Below are positions 1 through 9,369 of a DNA stretch of 64,000 nucleotides, piece after piece. Origin of the DNA: Stutzerimonas stutzeri (GTDB lineage: Bacteria > Pseudomonadota > Gammaproteobacteria > Pseudomonadales > Pseudomonadaceae); NCBI RefSeq assembly GCF_018138085.1, contig NZ_CP073105.1, forward strand, positions 4,712,001 through 4,776,000. Reading direction: 5' to 3'. Position numbers and translations under genes: made by a program. Each line of letters begins with the position of its first letter. Position 1 is the stretch's first letter. The notes under the pieces were generated by a model that was not told the DNA's origin, did no database searches, and saw nothing but the letters and a program-made list of their open reading frames with translations.

Positions 1-646
1 AGGATTGCAGCCACTGCTGGTCCGGGTACCAGGAAAACATGAACTGCCCGCCTTTCAGGCTATCGACCACCATGCGCGCCACTTCCGGGCGCACCGCGGG
101 GCAGCCCTGACTGCGGCCGATGCGGCCCTGGGTTTCGATCCAGGCGGGATTCACGTACTCGGCGGGGTGGATCACGATGGCCCGCTCACGCGCCAGATCG
201 TTCACGCCGGGCTCGAGCCCGTCCATGCGCAGCGAGTAGCCGTGCTTGCCGCTGTAACTTTCGGCGGTGCGGAACAGACCGATGCTCGACTGGTGACTGC
301 CGAGCACGTTGGAGAAGCGCGTAGCCAGGTTTTCGCCGGACTTCTTGCCATGAGCAACAAAATCTTCCAGCAACAATCGCCGCTGTTGCAGGTCGAAGAT
401 CCAGAGCCGTCGTTCCGACGACGGCAGCGAGAAGTCGATTACCGCAAGCCGTTGCGCGGGACTGGCACCGTTGTTGACTGCGCACTGCATGGCCGCGACG
501 GCATGGGTGAGCACCTTGCGGTTCAGCGTGGGCGCCAAGGGTGCCAGGTCGTCGACCATTGGCTGGTAGGTGGGAGTGGCCGCCAGGAGCGGCGTCGACA
601 GAAATAGGCCTGCGACGAGTAAAAGGCGTCGGAACGAAACCATCAT
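1..646 (-). CDS. Murein L,D-transpeptidase catalytic domain protein (partial, 3' end outside window)
   Basis: This leftward gene has no stop before base 1, so it runs off the window edge; 215 codons are visible. It starts with two Met codons (646, 643) and a signal peptide (MMVSFRRLLLVAGLFLSTPL, cleaved after LLA). The body fits the L,D-transpeptidase catalytic domain family (PF13645 type): an IVIHPAEYVN segment with a conserved His, then GRIGRSQGCPAVRP, where C182 is the likely nucleophile. Family members act on periplasmic peptidoglycan by 3-3 cross-linking or lipoprotein attachment. It is divergent from another L,D-transpeptidase gene at 868. The family is clear; the physiological substrate is not. 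Confidence 0.85.
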   Translation of the reverse strand, partial: MMVSFRRLLLVAGLFLSTPLLAATPTYQPMVDDLAPLAPTLNRKVLTHAVAAMQCAVNNGASPAQRLAVIDFSLPSSERRLWIFDLQQRRLLLEDFVAHGKKSGENLATRFSNVLGSHQSSIGLFRTAESYSGKHGYSLRMDGLEPGVNDLARERAIVIHPAEYVNPAWIETQGRIGRSQGCPAVRPEVARMVVDSLKGGQFMFSWYPDQQWLQS

Positions 647-867
647 GTGTTGAAATACCTCATCGACGCCAAGGCCGAACGTGCCTCGACTGGCGTCTCA
701 CGCACTGCCGGCATGAGTGGCAGCGAAACAGGTCAGGCGGGAGCCGACAGGGCTTCCACACGGCTGACAGGTCATTTTGTGGTGGTCCGCAAGGGCTTGG
801 CTTTCCAAAACCGCAGCGGATTGAGCCGCGGAGTCTAGCAGTCGCTTGGATGCCCGGGAGTGGAGCG

Positions 868-2532
868 TTGTACAAAAAACATGCATTTCGTCTGGTTATC
901 CTGGGGTTACTCGCTCCTTTGCTGGCGTTGGCACAGCCCGCCGACGACCCGCCCAGCCCGATTCACCAGGCCCTGCAAACCCTGACCAGCAGCTGCGAAG
1001 GCCCGCTCGCCGAGATCGGCCAGACGGCAGTGCAGCCGCTCGAAGCGCTTTATCGCCGGCACCGTTTCGAAGCGCTCTGGACCTCCTACGCGCAACTCGA
1101 CAAGCTGCTCGGGCAGCTCGACGCACTGGTCGACGACGGCCTGAATCCGGCGATCTATCATCCCGAGGCCATTCGCCGGGCCATGCAGACCGCCACGAGC
1201 GAACCGCTGCATCGCGAGTGCAGCGACATTCTCGCCACTCACGCCTACCTGCTGGCGCTACGGCACTTGAGACATGGGCGCCTGCCGCAGGATCGGCTGG
1301 AGCCGGTCTGGCGCAGCCCTGATGCCGCGGCACCGCAGCAGGACGACCCGCTGCTGGAAATAGCTGACAACGGCCTGACGGACCTCGAGGGGGCTTTCGA
1401 CAGGGCGCGGCCGACGCTCGAGCAGTATCACAACCTGCGCCAGGCGCATGCGCGGCTGCGGGCCGAACCGCCGCGGCAATGGTTGCCGATTCCGGCCGGC
1501 CCGACCCTGCGCCCCGGCATGTCGGACCCTCGTGTGCCGCTGCTGCGCCAGCGCCTGGCCAGCGACGGCTATCTGCCCGCTGCCGTCCCGCCGACCGATT
1601 CCGAAATGCGCTATAGCGCTTCGATCGAGCAGGCGCTCAAGGCATTCCAGCGTCTTCACGGGCTACAGGACGACGGCGTGCTGGGCAATGAAACCCGAAC
1701 CGCGTTGAACGTGACCCCGACCGATCGTCTCAACCAGCTGAAGATCAATCTCGAACGGTTCCGCTGGCTGTCTAGCGATATCGAGGCGCGCTCGCTGTTG
1801 GTCGACATTGCCGGAGGGCGGGTGATCTTCTTCAACGGCAACCGTCCGCAGTGGGAGACCCGCAGCCAGGTCGGCCGCAATACCCGCCAGACTCCGGCGA
1901 TCAAATCGAACGTTACCCGCCTGACCCTAAACCCGACGTGGACCGTACCGCCGACCATCCTGCGCGAGGACAAGCTGCCGACGATCCGTGAGAACCCGGA
2001 CTATCTGGCCAGCCACAACATGCAGGTGCTCGACTATCAGGGCAAGGTGCTGGACCCGACGCAGGTCGATTGGAGCAACCCCGGCAGGATCATGCTGCGG
2101 CAGGCAGCCGGGCCCGACAATCCGCTCGGACGGCTGGTCATTCGCTTCGCCAACCCTTTCTCCATCTACCTGCACGACACGCCGAGCCAGGGCCTGTTCG
2201 AACGCTCGCAACGAACCTTCAGCTCTGGCTGCGTCCGGGTCGAATCGGTGATGCAACTGGTCGATCTGCTACTGACCGAAGGCGAGCAGGACCGCTTCGA
2301 TCGGCTGCTCGCGACGGGACAGACTCACGAGTTCGGCCTGGCCAAGCCCACGCCTATCCTGCTGGCCTACTGGACCGCCGAGGCCGACAGCACCGGGCAG
2401 GCTCGCTACCGGCCCGATGTGTACGGGCGCGATCCTGCCCTGTTGGCCGCATTGCAGGCCGCCGATCGCGGTCGGTTGCTCGAAGGTCCGCCAGACGGCG
2501 CCGCCCGCCACGCCCCAGCGAGCGGTGAGTGA
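868..2532 (+). CDS. YcbB-type murein L,D-transpeptidase
   Basis: A 554-residue exported enzyme that should make 3-3 (mDap-mDap) cross-links in peptidoglycan. The order of domains is signal peptide (LVILGLLAPLLALA), alpha-helical scaffold domain (about 30-210), peptidoglycan-binding domain (about 215-290, ALKAFQRLHGLQDDGVLG), and YkuD catalytic domain (about 300-500) with H436 (YLHDTP) and C455 in SSGCVRV. I chose the TTG at 868 because GGAG lies 7 bases upstream and the signal peptide then begins directly; an in-frame ATG at 850 is the alternative and longer starts would add non-conserved sequence. The C-terminal tail after about 520 is low complexity. The length matches the YcbB/LdtD family. 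Confidence 0.88.
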   Translation: MYKKHAFRLVILGLLAPLLALAQPADDPPSPIHQALQTLTSSCEGPLAEIGQTAVQPLEALYRRHRFEALWTSYAQLDKLLGQLDALVDDGLNPAIYHPEAIRRAMQTATSEPLHRECSDILATHAYLLALRHLRHGRLPQDRLEPVWRSPDAAAPQQDDPLLEIADNGLTDLEGAFDRARPTLEQYHNLRQAHARLRAEPPRQWLPIPAGPTLRPGMSDPRVPLLRQRLASDGYLPAAVPPTDSEMRYSASIEQALKAFQRLHGLQDDGVLGNETRTALNVTPTDRLNQLKINLERFRWLSSDIEARSLLVDIAGGRVIFFNGNRPQWETRSQVGRNTRQTPAIKSNVTRLTLNPTWTVPPTILREDKLPTIRENPDYLASHNMQVLDYQGKVLDPTQVDWSNPGRIMLRQAAGPDNPLGRLVIRFANPFSIYLHDTPSQGLFERSQRTFSSGCVRVESVMQLVDLLLTEGEQDRFDRLLATGQTHEFGLAKPTPILLAYWTAEADSTGQARYRPDVYGRDPALLAALQAADRGRLLEGPPDGAARHAPASGE

Positions 2533-2716
2533 TCCACAGGCCCCGCGGCGAACGACCGGACCGGCGGCACTGGCCGAAGCTCCCTCGGGCGCGGTCTACT
2601 TGCGATGAATCCCGCACCAGACACCTTTCGCCGCGCCGTGCGCCAGTCAATAATCAGGTAACACCGCTACACGCCGATGCTCGGGTCTTACGGCTGGGCA
2701 CGACATTCTTGCCGTC

Positions 2717-5700
2717 ATGGATAGCCGAGCAGAACACGTGAACATGGAGAAAGCAGACAACACCGTCAGCGAGGCCGCGCGCCTGGCAGCACTTGGCCGT
2801 TACGACGTCCATACGCCAGCGCAGGCGCCCTTCGACGATTTGGCAGCGCTTGCAGCGGATCTCTGCGACTGCTCCAGCGCCGCCATCGTGTTCCTCGAAA
2901 AGGATCGTCAATGGATCAAGGCGGCTTTCGGTAGCGTCCAATCCGCCGTTGGCCCAGCTCAGGCGCTGTGCGCACGCGTGATCGACAGCCATCGGCCACT
3001 GGTGATCGAAAACCTCGCCAATGATCCGTGCAGCCCCTCGTCCACGGGCTTTTTTGCCGGGGTTGCCCTGCGCAGCCCGGACGGTGTGGCGCTCGGCGCG
3101 CTCTGTGTGATGAACGAGGTTGCCAGCGCATTGACCGAGCGGCAGGTTGCGCGCCTTCAGATGCTGGCTCGGCAGATCATCGCCCTGCTGGCACGCCCCC
3201 AAACCGACAAGCACGACGAGCACTCGCGGCGCGACGGCGACGCCCAGCCCGGTGCGGACGCGGCTTCGGTTCGCGAGGCCGACGAGCGCTATCGCGCGCT
3301 GGTGGATCTGAGCCCACAGGTCATCTGGCAGTGTGACGCCGGTGGTTCGCTGATTTTCTGCAATCGCTACTGGTGCGATTTCACCGGCCTGTCGGCCAGC
3401 GATTCGGCCGGCTGGGGCTGGCTGAAGGGCGTGGCGCCGGATCACCGGGATGCGGTGCTGCAGCAATGGCACTCGGCACTCAAGAGCGGCAAGTCCGGCA
3501 GTTTCGAGGTCCCCCTGCTTGCCGCCGACGGTTCCGCTCGCTGGTTCCAGGGTTGTGGCGCGCCAGTCTATGACCGCGACGGCAACCTGCTGCACTGGGT
3601 ACTGGTGGCGCAGGACATCGACGAACGCCGCCGCGCCGAGACCGAGCGTCTGGAAAGCGAGGCCTTCACGCGTCTGCTGCTGGACTCGGCCAGCGAGGGC
3701 TTCTACTCGGTAGACACCCACGGCTTCGTCACGCTATGCAACCAAGCGTTCATTGAGCTACTTGGCTTCCCCAGCAGGGATCAGGTACTCGGCCGCCAGC
3801 TGCATCAGGTCATCCACCACAGCCATCCGGATGGCTCGCCCTATGCAGTGGCGGACTGCCCGATCCAGCGCACCGCCAGCACCGGTGAGCCCGCCCACGT
3901 GGCCTACGAGCTGTTTTTCCGCCAGGACGGCAGCAGCCTGCCGGTGGAGTACCGAGTCGCCCCGCTGTACCGCGACGGTGTATTGCATGGCGCCATCTGC
4001 ACCTTCACCGACATCAGCGAGCGCACCCGCAGCGAGGCGCAGCAGGCCTATCTGCTGGACCTCAGCGATCACCTGCAGGACGCCGATGGTCGAATCGACC
4101 TGTCCGACCTCATGGCCGAGCAGTTGGCGCCACTGATGCAGGTCGACTGCATCGCCCTCGGCCGTCTCGACGAGCAGGGTGGCGTGCATATCAACGGTCG
4201 CTGGCCGCACACCGAACAGACGGATGGCGCGCCCTGCTCCCTGGGCAGCTGTGCCGGCATTCTGCGCCTGCGCATGGCCCAGGGACTCATCGTGCCGTTC
4301 GAGGACCTGCTCGACGAAGCCGACTGCCGTGACGAATGCGGCGCCTTGCACGACCACCTTGGCTACCCCAGCCTGCTGCTGGCACCCCTGCAGGAACCGA
4401 CCTCGCACTGCGCCTTCCTGCTGTTCGCCAGCCATCAATCGCGGCCCTGGAGCCAGGCCGACATTTCCCTGGTGCGCGAAGTGGCCGAACGCATCCGCGC
4501 CGCTGGCGACCGGGCCCGCGCGCGCAAGGCACTGCTGGAGGCCGAGCAACGGGTCAGCCTGGCCAACGAAATCGCCTCGATCGGCGTCTGGGACTACGAC
4601 TACCAGCGCAACACCCTGCATTGGGATGGGCAGCTCAAGGCGCTGGCCGGTGTGGCGCCGAACGAGCCGGCCCTGTCGGTCGATGAGTTTCTCGCCCGTG
4701 TTCACGCCGACGATCGGCGCTCGCTGATCGAAGCCTTCCGCAACGCGCTAGAGGGTGTCAGCGACGGTGAGCTGAATCTGGATTATCGAGTCTACGATGA
4801 GCGCAACGATCAGTTCCGCTGGCTGGCCAATCGCGGCCGGCGCTTGATCGATGCCGATGGCCGGGTGCGCATGCTTGGCACGGCCCGGGATATCACTACC
4901 GAACGCAACGCCGAACTGAAGCTGCTGCGGATGAACGCCCTGCTCGAAGAGCAGATACGCGAACGCCAGGTGACCGAGCAGCGACAAACGGTACTGATGG
5001 AGCTCGGCGATCTGCTGCGAGGCCAGCCGGACAGCATTACCATCGTGACGGCGGCGGTGCGCGCACTGGGCATGAGCCTCAACGTCACCCGCGCGGCCTT
5101 CCTGACGGTCGACCCGGGCGGTCAGTACGCCACGATGGAGCGGTACTGGAGCGACGGTGCGCTAGGCGACTTCAGCGAACGCATGTGCTTCGCAGACTAC
5201 GGCGACTTCGTTTACGACCTGCAGAACGACGAGCTGGTCGTGGTCGATGACGTCCTCCATGACACCCGCACCGCCGCGCAGGCGGCAAGCCTGCGCCTGC
5301 GACGTATCCAGAGCCTGGTCTGCGTGCCGCTGCAGGAACAGGGGCGCCTGATCGCCGCGCTGATCCTGCTGCAGGACCGCCCACGGCAGTGGGCCGAAGA
5401 CGACATTTCCTTCATCCGCGAGGTCGCTGACCGCGCCTGGACCGCGGACGAGCGAATGCGCGCCGAACGGGCACTACGCGCCAGCGAGGAACAGTTCCGA
5501 ACCCTGGCTGACAACATGAGCCAGTTCGCCTGGATGGCCGACCCCTCCGGGCGCATCTACTGGTACAACAAGCGCTGGTACGACTACACCGGTACCACGC
5601 TGGAAGCTATGCGCGCGCTGGGCTGGCGATCGGTGCACCACCCCGACCATCACGTGCGGGTCAGCGCCTCGATGAAACGCGCCGTGGCCATCGGTTCGGT

Positions 5701-7114
5701 CTGGGAGGAAACGTTCCCATTGCGCGGCAAGGACGGCCAGTACCGCTGGTTCCTTTCGCGCGCGGTGCCGATTCGCGATGATTTCGGCCAGGTTACCCGT
5801 TGGTTCGGCACCAATACCGACATTACAGCCCAGGTCGCTGCCGAAGAGGCGCTGCGCGAGCTCAACGACAACCTCGAACGGCGCGTGGCCGAGCGAACCC
5901 GCGAACTGGCCGAGATTAACCATCTGCTGCACGTGGAGATGAGCGAGCGCGAGCGTGCCGAGGAAACCCTGCGCCACGCGCAGAAGATGGAGGCCATCGG
6001 CCAGCTCACCGGCGGCCTCGCCCACGATTTCAACAACATGCTGACCGGTGTGCTGGGCGCGCTCGACTTGATCCAGCGGCGGGTCGCCAGTGGCCGGGTA
6101 AACGACCTGACCCGCTACGTCGATGCCGCCACCAGTTCGGCCAACCGCGCCGCCGCACTGACTCACCGTCTGCTGGCGTTCGCCCGGCGCCAGTCACTGG
6201 ATTCGCAGCCGGTGGACGTCAACCAGTTGGTACAGTCCATGGAGGACATGCTGCGCCGCACCATGGCCGAGCACATCGAGTTCGCCATGTACCTGTTACC
6301 CGATCCGTGGCTGGCTTACACCGATGCCCATCAGCTGGAAAACGCCCTGCTGAACCTGGTGATCAATGCACGCGATGCCATGAGTGACGGCGGCCGGATC
6401 ATCATTCAGACCGGTTGCGTACGGATCGGCACGTCACAGCCCGACGGTCCCGAGCAGGGTGACTACGTGACCCTCAGCGTGGCCGACACGGGTTCGGGCA
6501 TGCCGCCGGAAGTGGTGGCCAAGGCGTTCGATCCTTTCTTCACCACCAAACCAATCGGCCAGGGCACCGGCCTGGGCCTGTCGATGGTCTATGGCTTCAT
6601 CAAGCAGACCGGCGGCCATGTACGCATCGACAGCTCGCCTGGAGAAGGCACGCTGATCACGCTGTTCCTGCCGCGCAACCAGCAGTCTCTGGAACCGCGA
6701 CAGGGGCACGGCAGCGAGCCCGGGCCGATACAGGGCGCGCACCCCGACGAAACCATACTGGTCGTGGAGGACGAAGCCGCCGTCCGCATGCTGGTGGTCG
6801 AGGTACTGCAGGAGCTGGGCTACCGCGTCGAACAAGCGGTGGATAGCGCCAGCGCACTGCCGCTGCTGAAAAGCGACCAGCGTATCGATCTGCTGGTCAG
6901 CGACTTCGGCCTGCCGGGTATCAACGGTCGGCAATTGGCCGAGATCGCCCGTCAGCAACGCCCGGAACTGCCCGTGCTGTTCATTACCGGCTACGCGCCG
7001 AATGCCGAGGTGCGAGGCGAGTTCCTCGCGCCCGGCATGGATATGCTGCCCAAGCCCTTCAGCATCGAAGCCCTCGGCACCAAGGTCCGCCAGTTGCTCG
7101 AGCGTAATGAGTGA
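2717..7114 (+). CDS. Hybrid sensor histidine kinase with multiple PAS/GAF domains and a C-terminal receiver
   Basis: A 1,465-residue cytoplasmic signalling protein with no obvious membrane segment. Order of domains: GAF (about 25-160), PAS-PAC (about 189-310), PAS-PAC (about 318-440), GAF (about 443-600), PAS (about 611-735), GAF (about 758-905), PAS (about 924-1035), a coiled coil, HisKA with the phosphorylatable H1103 (GGLAHDFNNML), HATPase with N box NLVINARDAM, G1 DTGSGMP and G2 TGLGLSMVYG, then a receiver with D1396 (LLVSDFGLPG). The H-box type (AHDFNN) belongs to hybrid kinases acting through a phosphorelay. No partner regulator or Hpt protein is adjacent. Start 2717 has no good ribosome site; ATG 2744 (MEKADN) is possible. 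The signal sensed cannot be read from sequence. Confidence 0.9.
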   Translation: MDSRAEHVNMEKADNTVSEAARLAALGRYDVHTPAQAPFDDLAALAADLCDCSSAAIVFLEKDRQWIKAAFGSVQSAVGPAQALCARVIDSHRPLVIENLANDPCSPSSTGFFAGVALRSPDGVALGALCVMNEVASALTERQVARLQMLARQIIALLARPQTDKHDEHSRRDGDAQPGADAASVREADERYRALVDLSPQVIWQCDAGGSLIFCNRYWCDFTGLSASDSAGWGWLKGVAPDHRDAVLQQWHSALKSGKSGSFEVPLLAADGSARWFQGCGAPVYDRDGNLLHWVLVAQDIDERRRAETERLESEAFTRLLLDSASEGFYSVDTHGFVTLCNQAFIELLGFPSRDQVLGRQLHQVIHHSHPDGSPYAVADCPIQRTASTGEPAHVAYELFFRQDGSSLPVEYRVAPLYRDGVLHGAICTFTDISERTRSEAQQAYLLDLSDHLQDADGRIDLSDLMAEQLAPLMQVDCIALGRLDEQGGVHINGRWPHTEQTDGAPCSLGSCAGILRLRMAQGLIVPFEDLLDEADCRDECGALHDHLGYPSLLLAPLQEPTSHCAFLLFASHQSRPWSQADISLVREVAERIRAAGDRARARKALLEAEQRVSLANEIASIGVWDYDYQRNTLHWDGQLKALAGVAPNEPALSVDEFLARVHADDRRSLIEAFRNALEGVSDGELNLDYRVYDERNDQFRWLANRGRRLIDADGRVRMLGTARDITTERNAELKLLRMNALLEEQIRERQVTEQRQTVLMELGDLLRGQPDSITIVTAAVRALGMSLNVTRAAFLTVDPGGQYATMERYWSDGALGDFSERMCFADYGDFVYDLQNDELVVVDDVLHDTRTAAQAASLRLRRIQSLVCVPLQEQGRLIAALILLQDRPRQWAEDDISFIREVADRAWTADERMRAERALRASEEQFRTLADNMSQFAWMADPSGRIYWYNKRWYDYTGTTLEAMRALGWRSVHHPDHHVRVSASMKRAVAIGSVWEETFPLRGKDGQYRWFLSRAVPIRDDFGQVTRWFGTNTDITAQVAAEEALRELNDNLERRVAERTRELAEINHLLHVEMSERERAEETLRHAQKMEAIGQLTGGLAHDFNNMLTGVLGALDLIQRRVASGRVNDLTRYVDAATSSANRAAALTHRLLAFARRQSLDSQPVDVNQLVQSMEDMLRRTMAEHIEFAMYLLPDPWLAYTDAHQLENALLNLVINARDAMSDGGRIIIQTGCVRIGTSQPDGPEQGDYVTLSVADTGSGMPPEVVAKAFDPFFTTKPIGQGTGLGLSMVYGFIKQTGGHVRIDSSPGEGTLITLFLPRNQQSLEPRQGHGSEPGPIQGAHPDETILVVEDEAAVRMLVVEVLQELGYRVEQAVDSASALPLLKSDQRIDLLVSDFGLPGINGRQLAEIARQQRPELPVLFITGYAPNAEVRGEFLAPGMDMLPKPFSIEALGTKVRQLLERNE

Positions 7115-7176
7115 ACCGAGGAACTCTGTCGGCCGCCGCACACTCTTTAGTTGAGAATCAAGCGGAGGCACCAAAC

Positions 7177-7488
7177 ATGCGCAAGACCCTACTGACGGCA
7201 GCAATTACCTTGAGTGTTCTTCCTTTTGGCGCGGCAATGGCGGACAGCAGCTTCGTTAGACAGGTCCTGTCTTCGGGCGCGACCACTGCCTCCACCTACA
7301 TGACCTTCCATGACGACAAGCTGGTCGCTGCGGCGCGCGAGGACGCTGGCAGCTTCGTCGCCAGTGACGGCGCGATACGCGGGCCCTACCTCGAAGCCAT
7401 GCTGCTGAAGGTGCGCAGCGAGCAGCCGGCGCTTCAGGCCAGCGACATGCAGCTGGCGAACGCCATTCTCGCCGCCGAGCAGCAGTAA
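7177..7488 (+). CDS. DUF2388 family exported protein
   Basis: A 103-residue protein with a signal peptide (MRKTLLTAAITLSVLPFGAA) and the DUF2388 signature: SSFVRQVLSSGATTAST, then a DDKLVAAAREDAGSFVASDG segment, and a C-terminal QASDMQLANAIL. I chose ATG 7177 over the upstream frame start because GGAG lies 9 bases before it and the signal peptide begins there. DUF2388 is, to my knowledge, largely confined to Pseudomonas and relatives and has no established function. It lies 63 bases after the sensor kinase on the same strand, so read-through is possible. Confidence 0.85.
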   Translation: MRKTLLTAAITLSVLPFGAAMADSSFVRQVLSSGATTASTYMTFHDDKLVAAAREDAGSFVASDGAIRGPYLEAMLLKVRSEQPALQASDMQLANAILAAEQQ

Positions 7489-7499
7489 GGCTCCGGACC

Positions 7500-7530
7500 G
7501 GCTGGCCGCCCGGCATACGTGCGGCCAGCC
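7500..7530. terminator. Perfect 10-bp hairpin after DUF2388 gene
   Basis: GGCTGGCCGC at 7500-7509 pairs perfectly with GCGGCCAGCC at 7521-7530 around an 11-base loop. It stands 11 bases after the DUF2388 stop codon. There is no T tract, so it may be a transcript-stabilising or Rho-assisted 3' end rather than a classic intrinsic terminator. Confidence 0.45.
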
Positions 7531-7574
7531 AGCAGGCCGACCGGCATCCACACACCCACAGCATCGGAGGCGAC

Positions 7575-8000
7575 ATGAAAAAAACCGCATCGGCCGTCTG
7601 GCAAGGTGATCTGAAAAGCGGCAAAGGCACCATCAGCACCCAGAGCGGGGCACTGAAGGACAACCCTTACGGCTTCAATACCCGCTTCGAAGGCGCACCA
7701 GGCACCAACCCCGAAGAACTGATCGGCGCGGCCCATGCTGGCTGCTTTTCGATGGCGCTGTCGATGATGCTCGGTCAGGCTGGCTTGACTGCCGAACGCA
7801 TCGACACCACCGCCGAAGTGACGCTGGACAAGGATGGCGAAGGGTTTTCGATCACCGCCATCGCGCTGACGCTCAAAGCCAAGGTACCCGGCGCGGATGA
7901 AGAGCGCTTCCAGCAGATCGCCAACCAGGCGAAGGAAGGCTGTCCGGTTTCCAAAGTCCTCAACGCGCAGATCAGCCTGAACGCGACGCTGGAAAGCTGA
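7575..8000 (+). CDS. OsmC family peroxiredoxin
   Basis: A 141-residue OsmC-like hydroperoxide reductase, cytoplasmic and thiol-dependent. The two family cysteines are present: C57 in GAAHAGCFSMALS and C123 in KEGCPVSKVL. Full-length for the OsmC branch (about 140 residues). A ribosome site (CGGAGG) lies just before ATG 7575. It is followed directly by a bidirectional terminator, so it appears to be transcribed as a single gene. It reduces organic hydroperoxides in characterised members. Confidence 0.93.
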   Translation: MKKTASAVWQGDLKSGKGTISTQSGALKDNPYGFNTRFEGAPGTNPEELIGAAHAGCFSMALSMMLGQAGLTAERIDTTAEVTLDKDGEGFSITAIALTLKAKVPGADEERFQQIANQAKEGCPVSKVLNAQISLNATLES

Positions 8001-8014
8001 AGGTCCGTGAATAC

Positions 8015-8044
8015 AAAAACGCCGCCCAATGGGCGGCGTTTTCG
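8015..8044. terminator. Bidirectional intrinsic terminator between osmC-like and TRAP genes
   Basis: An A run, the stem ACGCCGCCC/GGGCGGCGT with a short loop, and a T run. It sits between convergent genes ending at 8000 (+) and 8071 (-), so it can serve both. Confidence 0.88.
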
Positions 8045-8070
8045 TTTCGGCCAGCGGCCGGCGGCTCGGG

Positions 8071-9174
8071 TCAGCCGCGGATGTTGTAGATGTCCTTCTC
8101 GTTCAACTCGGCATATTCGTACAGACGCTTGAGGTAGGCGCTCTGCTGGTCCCAAACCTTCTTGGCCACCGGATCGGCGGCCGCGGAGGCATCGACCACT
8201 TCGGCAGCGACTTCCTTCAGGCGCGCCAGCACCTCATCGGGCAGACGCTTCACTTCGACGCCCTGCTCGCGCAGCTGCTCCAGCGCTTCCATGTTCTTGG
8301 CGTTGTAATCGTCGAGCATGTCGCCGTTCACCGCGCGCGCAGCCGAACGTACGATCGCCTTGAGGTCGTCCGGCAGGGTTTCCCAGGCCTTCAGGTTGAC
8401 GTCCAGCTCGAAGGTCACGTTCGGCTCTTGCCAGCCCGGGGTGTAGTAGTACTTCGCCGCCTTGTGCAGGCCCAGCGCCAGGTCGTTGTATGGCCCAATC
8501 CACTCGGTGGCGTCGATGGCGCCGGTCTGCAGCGCGGTGAAGATTTCACCGGCCGGCATGTTGACCACGGTACCGCCCATCTTGGTCAGCACTTCGCCAC
8601 CCAGGCCCGGGGTCCGCATCTTCAGGCCCTTGAAGTCATCGACCGAATTGATCTCCTTGTTGAACCACCCGGCCGTCTGCACGCCAGTGGCGCCGCAGGC
8701 CATCGGCAGCACGCCGTAGGGTTTGTACACCTCTTCCCACAGCTGGATACCGCCGCCGTAGTGCAGCCAGGCATTCATTTCCTGCGCGTTCGGGCCGAAT
8801 GGCAAGGCGCAGAAGAACTGTGCCGCCGGAACCTTGCCCTTCCAGTAGTAAGGCGCGCCATGACCCATTTCGGCGGTGCCGCGGGAGACGGCATCGAAGA
8901 CTTCCAGTGCCGGGACCAGCTCACCGGCGGCGTAAACCTTGACCGTCAGCCGGCCACCGCTCATTTCGTTGACCCGCTTGGCGAAGTTTTCCGCGCCGAC
9001 GCCCACACCGGGGAAATTCTTCGGCCAGGAGGTGACCATCTTCCAGTGGAATTTCTCGGTATCGGAGGTGCCTTCGGCTTTGCCCGCGGTCTTCTCGGCT
9101 TCCTTGTTGCAACCGGCCAGAGCGGTTGCGGCCAAGCCAACGCCAGCGGCGGCCAGAATTTGACGACGTTTCAT
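8071..9174 (-). CDS. TRAP transporter periplasmic substrate-binding protein (FcbT/mannitol-chloroaromatic group)
   Basis: A 367-residue DctP-superfamily binding protein that delivers a carboxylate-type solute to the TRAP permeases encoded divergently. The N terminus has KRRQIL (twin-arginine-like) followed by a lipobox ending in C22 (LAGC), so it is probably a lipoprotein exported by Tat or Sec. The mature protein has DctP features such as PAGEIFTALQTGAIDATEW, the substrate-contact helix region. This resembles the group annotated as mannitol/chloroaromatic TRAP binding proteins; the real ligand is unknown. ATG 9174 has a good AAGGAG about 7 bases upstream. Confidence 0.92.
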   Translation of the reverse strand: MKRRQILAAAGVGLAATALAGCNKEAEKTAGKAEGTSDTEKFHWKMVTSWPKNFPGVGVGAENFAKRVNEMSGGRLTVKVYAAGELVPALEVFDAVSRGTAEMGHGAPYYWKGKVPAAQFFCALPFGPNAQEMNAWLHYGGGIQLWEEVYKPYGVLPMACGATGVQTAGWFNKEINSVDDFKGLKMRTPGLGGEVLTKMGGTVVNMPAGEIFTALQTGAIDATEWIGPYNDLALGLHKAAKYYYTPGWQEPNVTFELDVNLKAWETLPDDLKAIVRSAARAVNGDMLDDYNAKNMEALEQLREQGVEVKRLPDEVLARLKEVAAEVVDASAAADPVAKKVWDQQSAYLKRLYEYAELNEKDIYNIRG

Positions 9175-9266
9175 GGATGACTCCTTGTTGTTGTAATGCT
9201 GAATATCGGGACCCCGAACTCAGGTGGTTCTAGCTATCATATGGCTATCTTTCGCTCAAGCTTCGT

Positions 9267-9293
9267 GACTACGTACCGCGACTACGTACGTAG
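9267..9293. promoter_or_regulatory. Direct repeat and palindrome in the divergent TRAP intergenic region
   Basis: GACTACGTAC occurs at 9267-9276 and again at 9280-9289, spaced 13 bases start to start. The second copy is part of the 12-base palindrome CTACGTACGTAG (9282-9293). It lies between the divergent binding-protein and permease genes, where a shared operator would be expected. No regulator gene is adjacent, so the binding protein is unknown. Confidence 0.4.
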
Positions 9294-9369
9294 TACTGCC
9301 GGTTGCGACACTGTAACGCAGCCACCTAGAATCGCCGGCCGTCTGGGCCATAACAATAAAGGATCTGCA

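Noticed and set aside
8029..9180. Plus-strand frame opposite the TRAP binding-protein gene
   Set aside because: Shadow frame; the opposite strand has a complete DctP-family protein with signal peptide and ribosome site.
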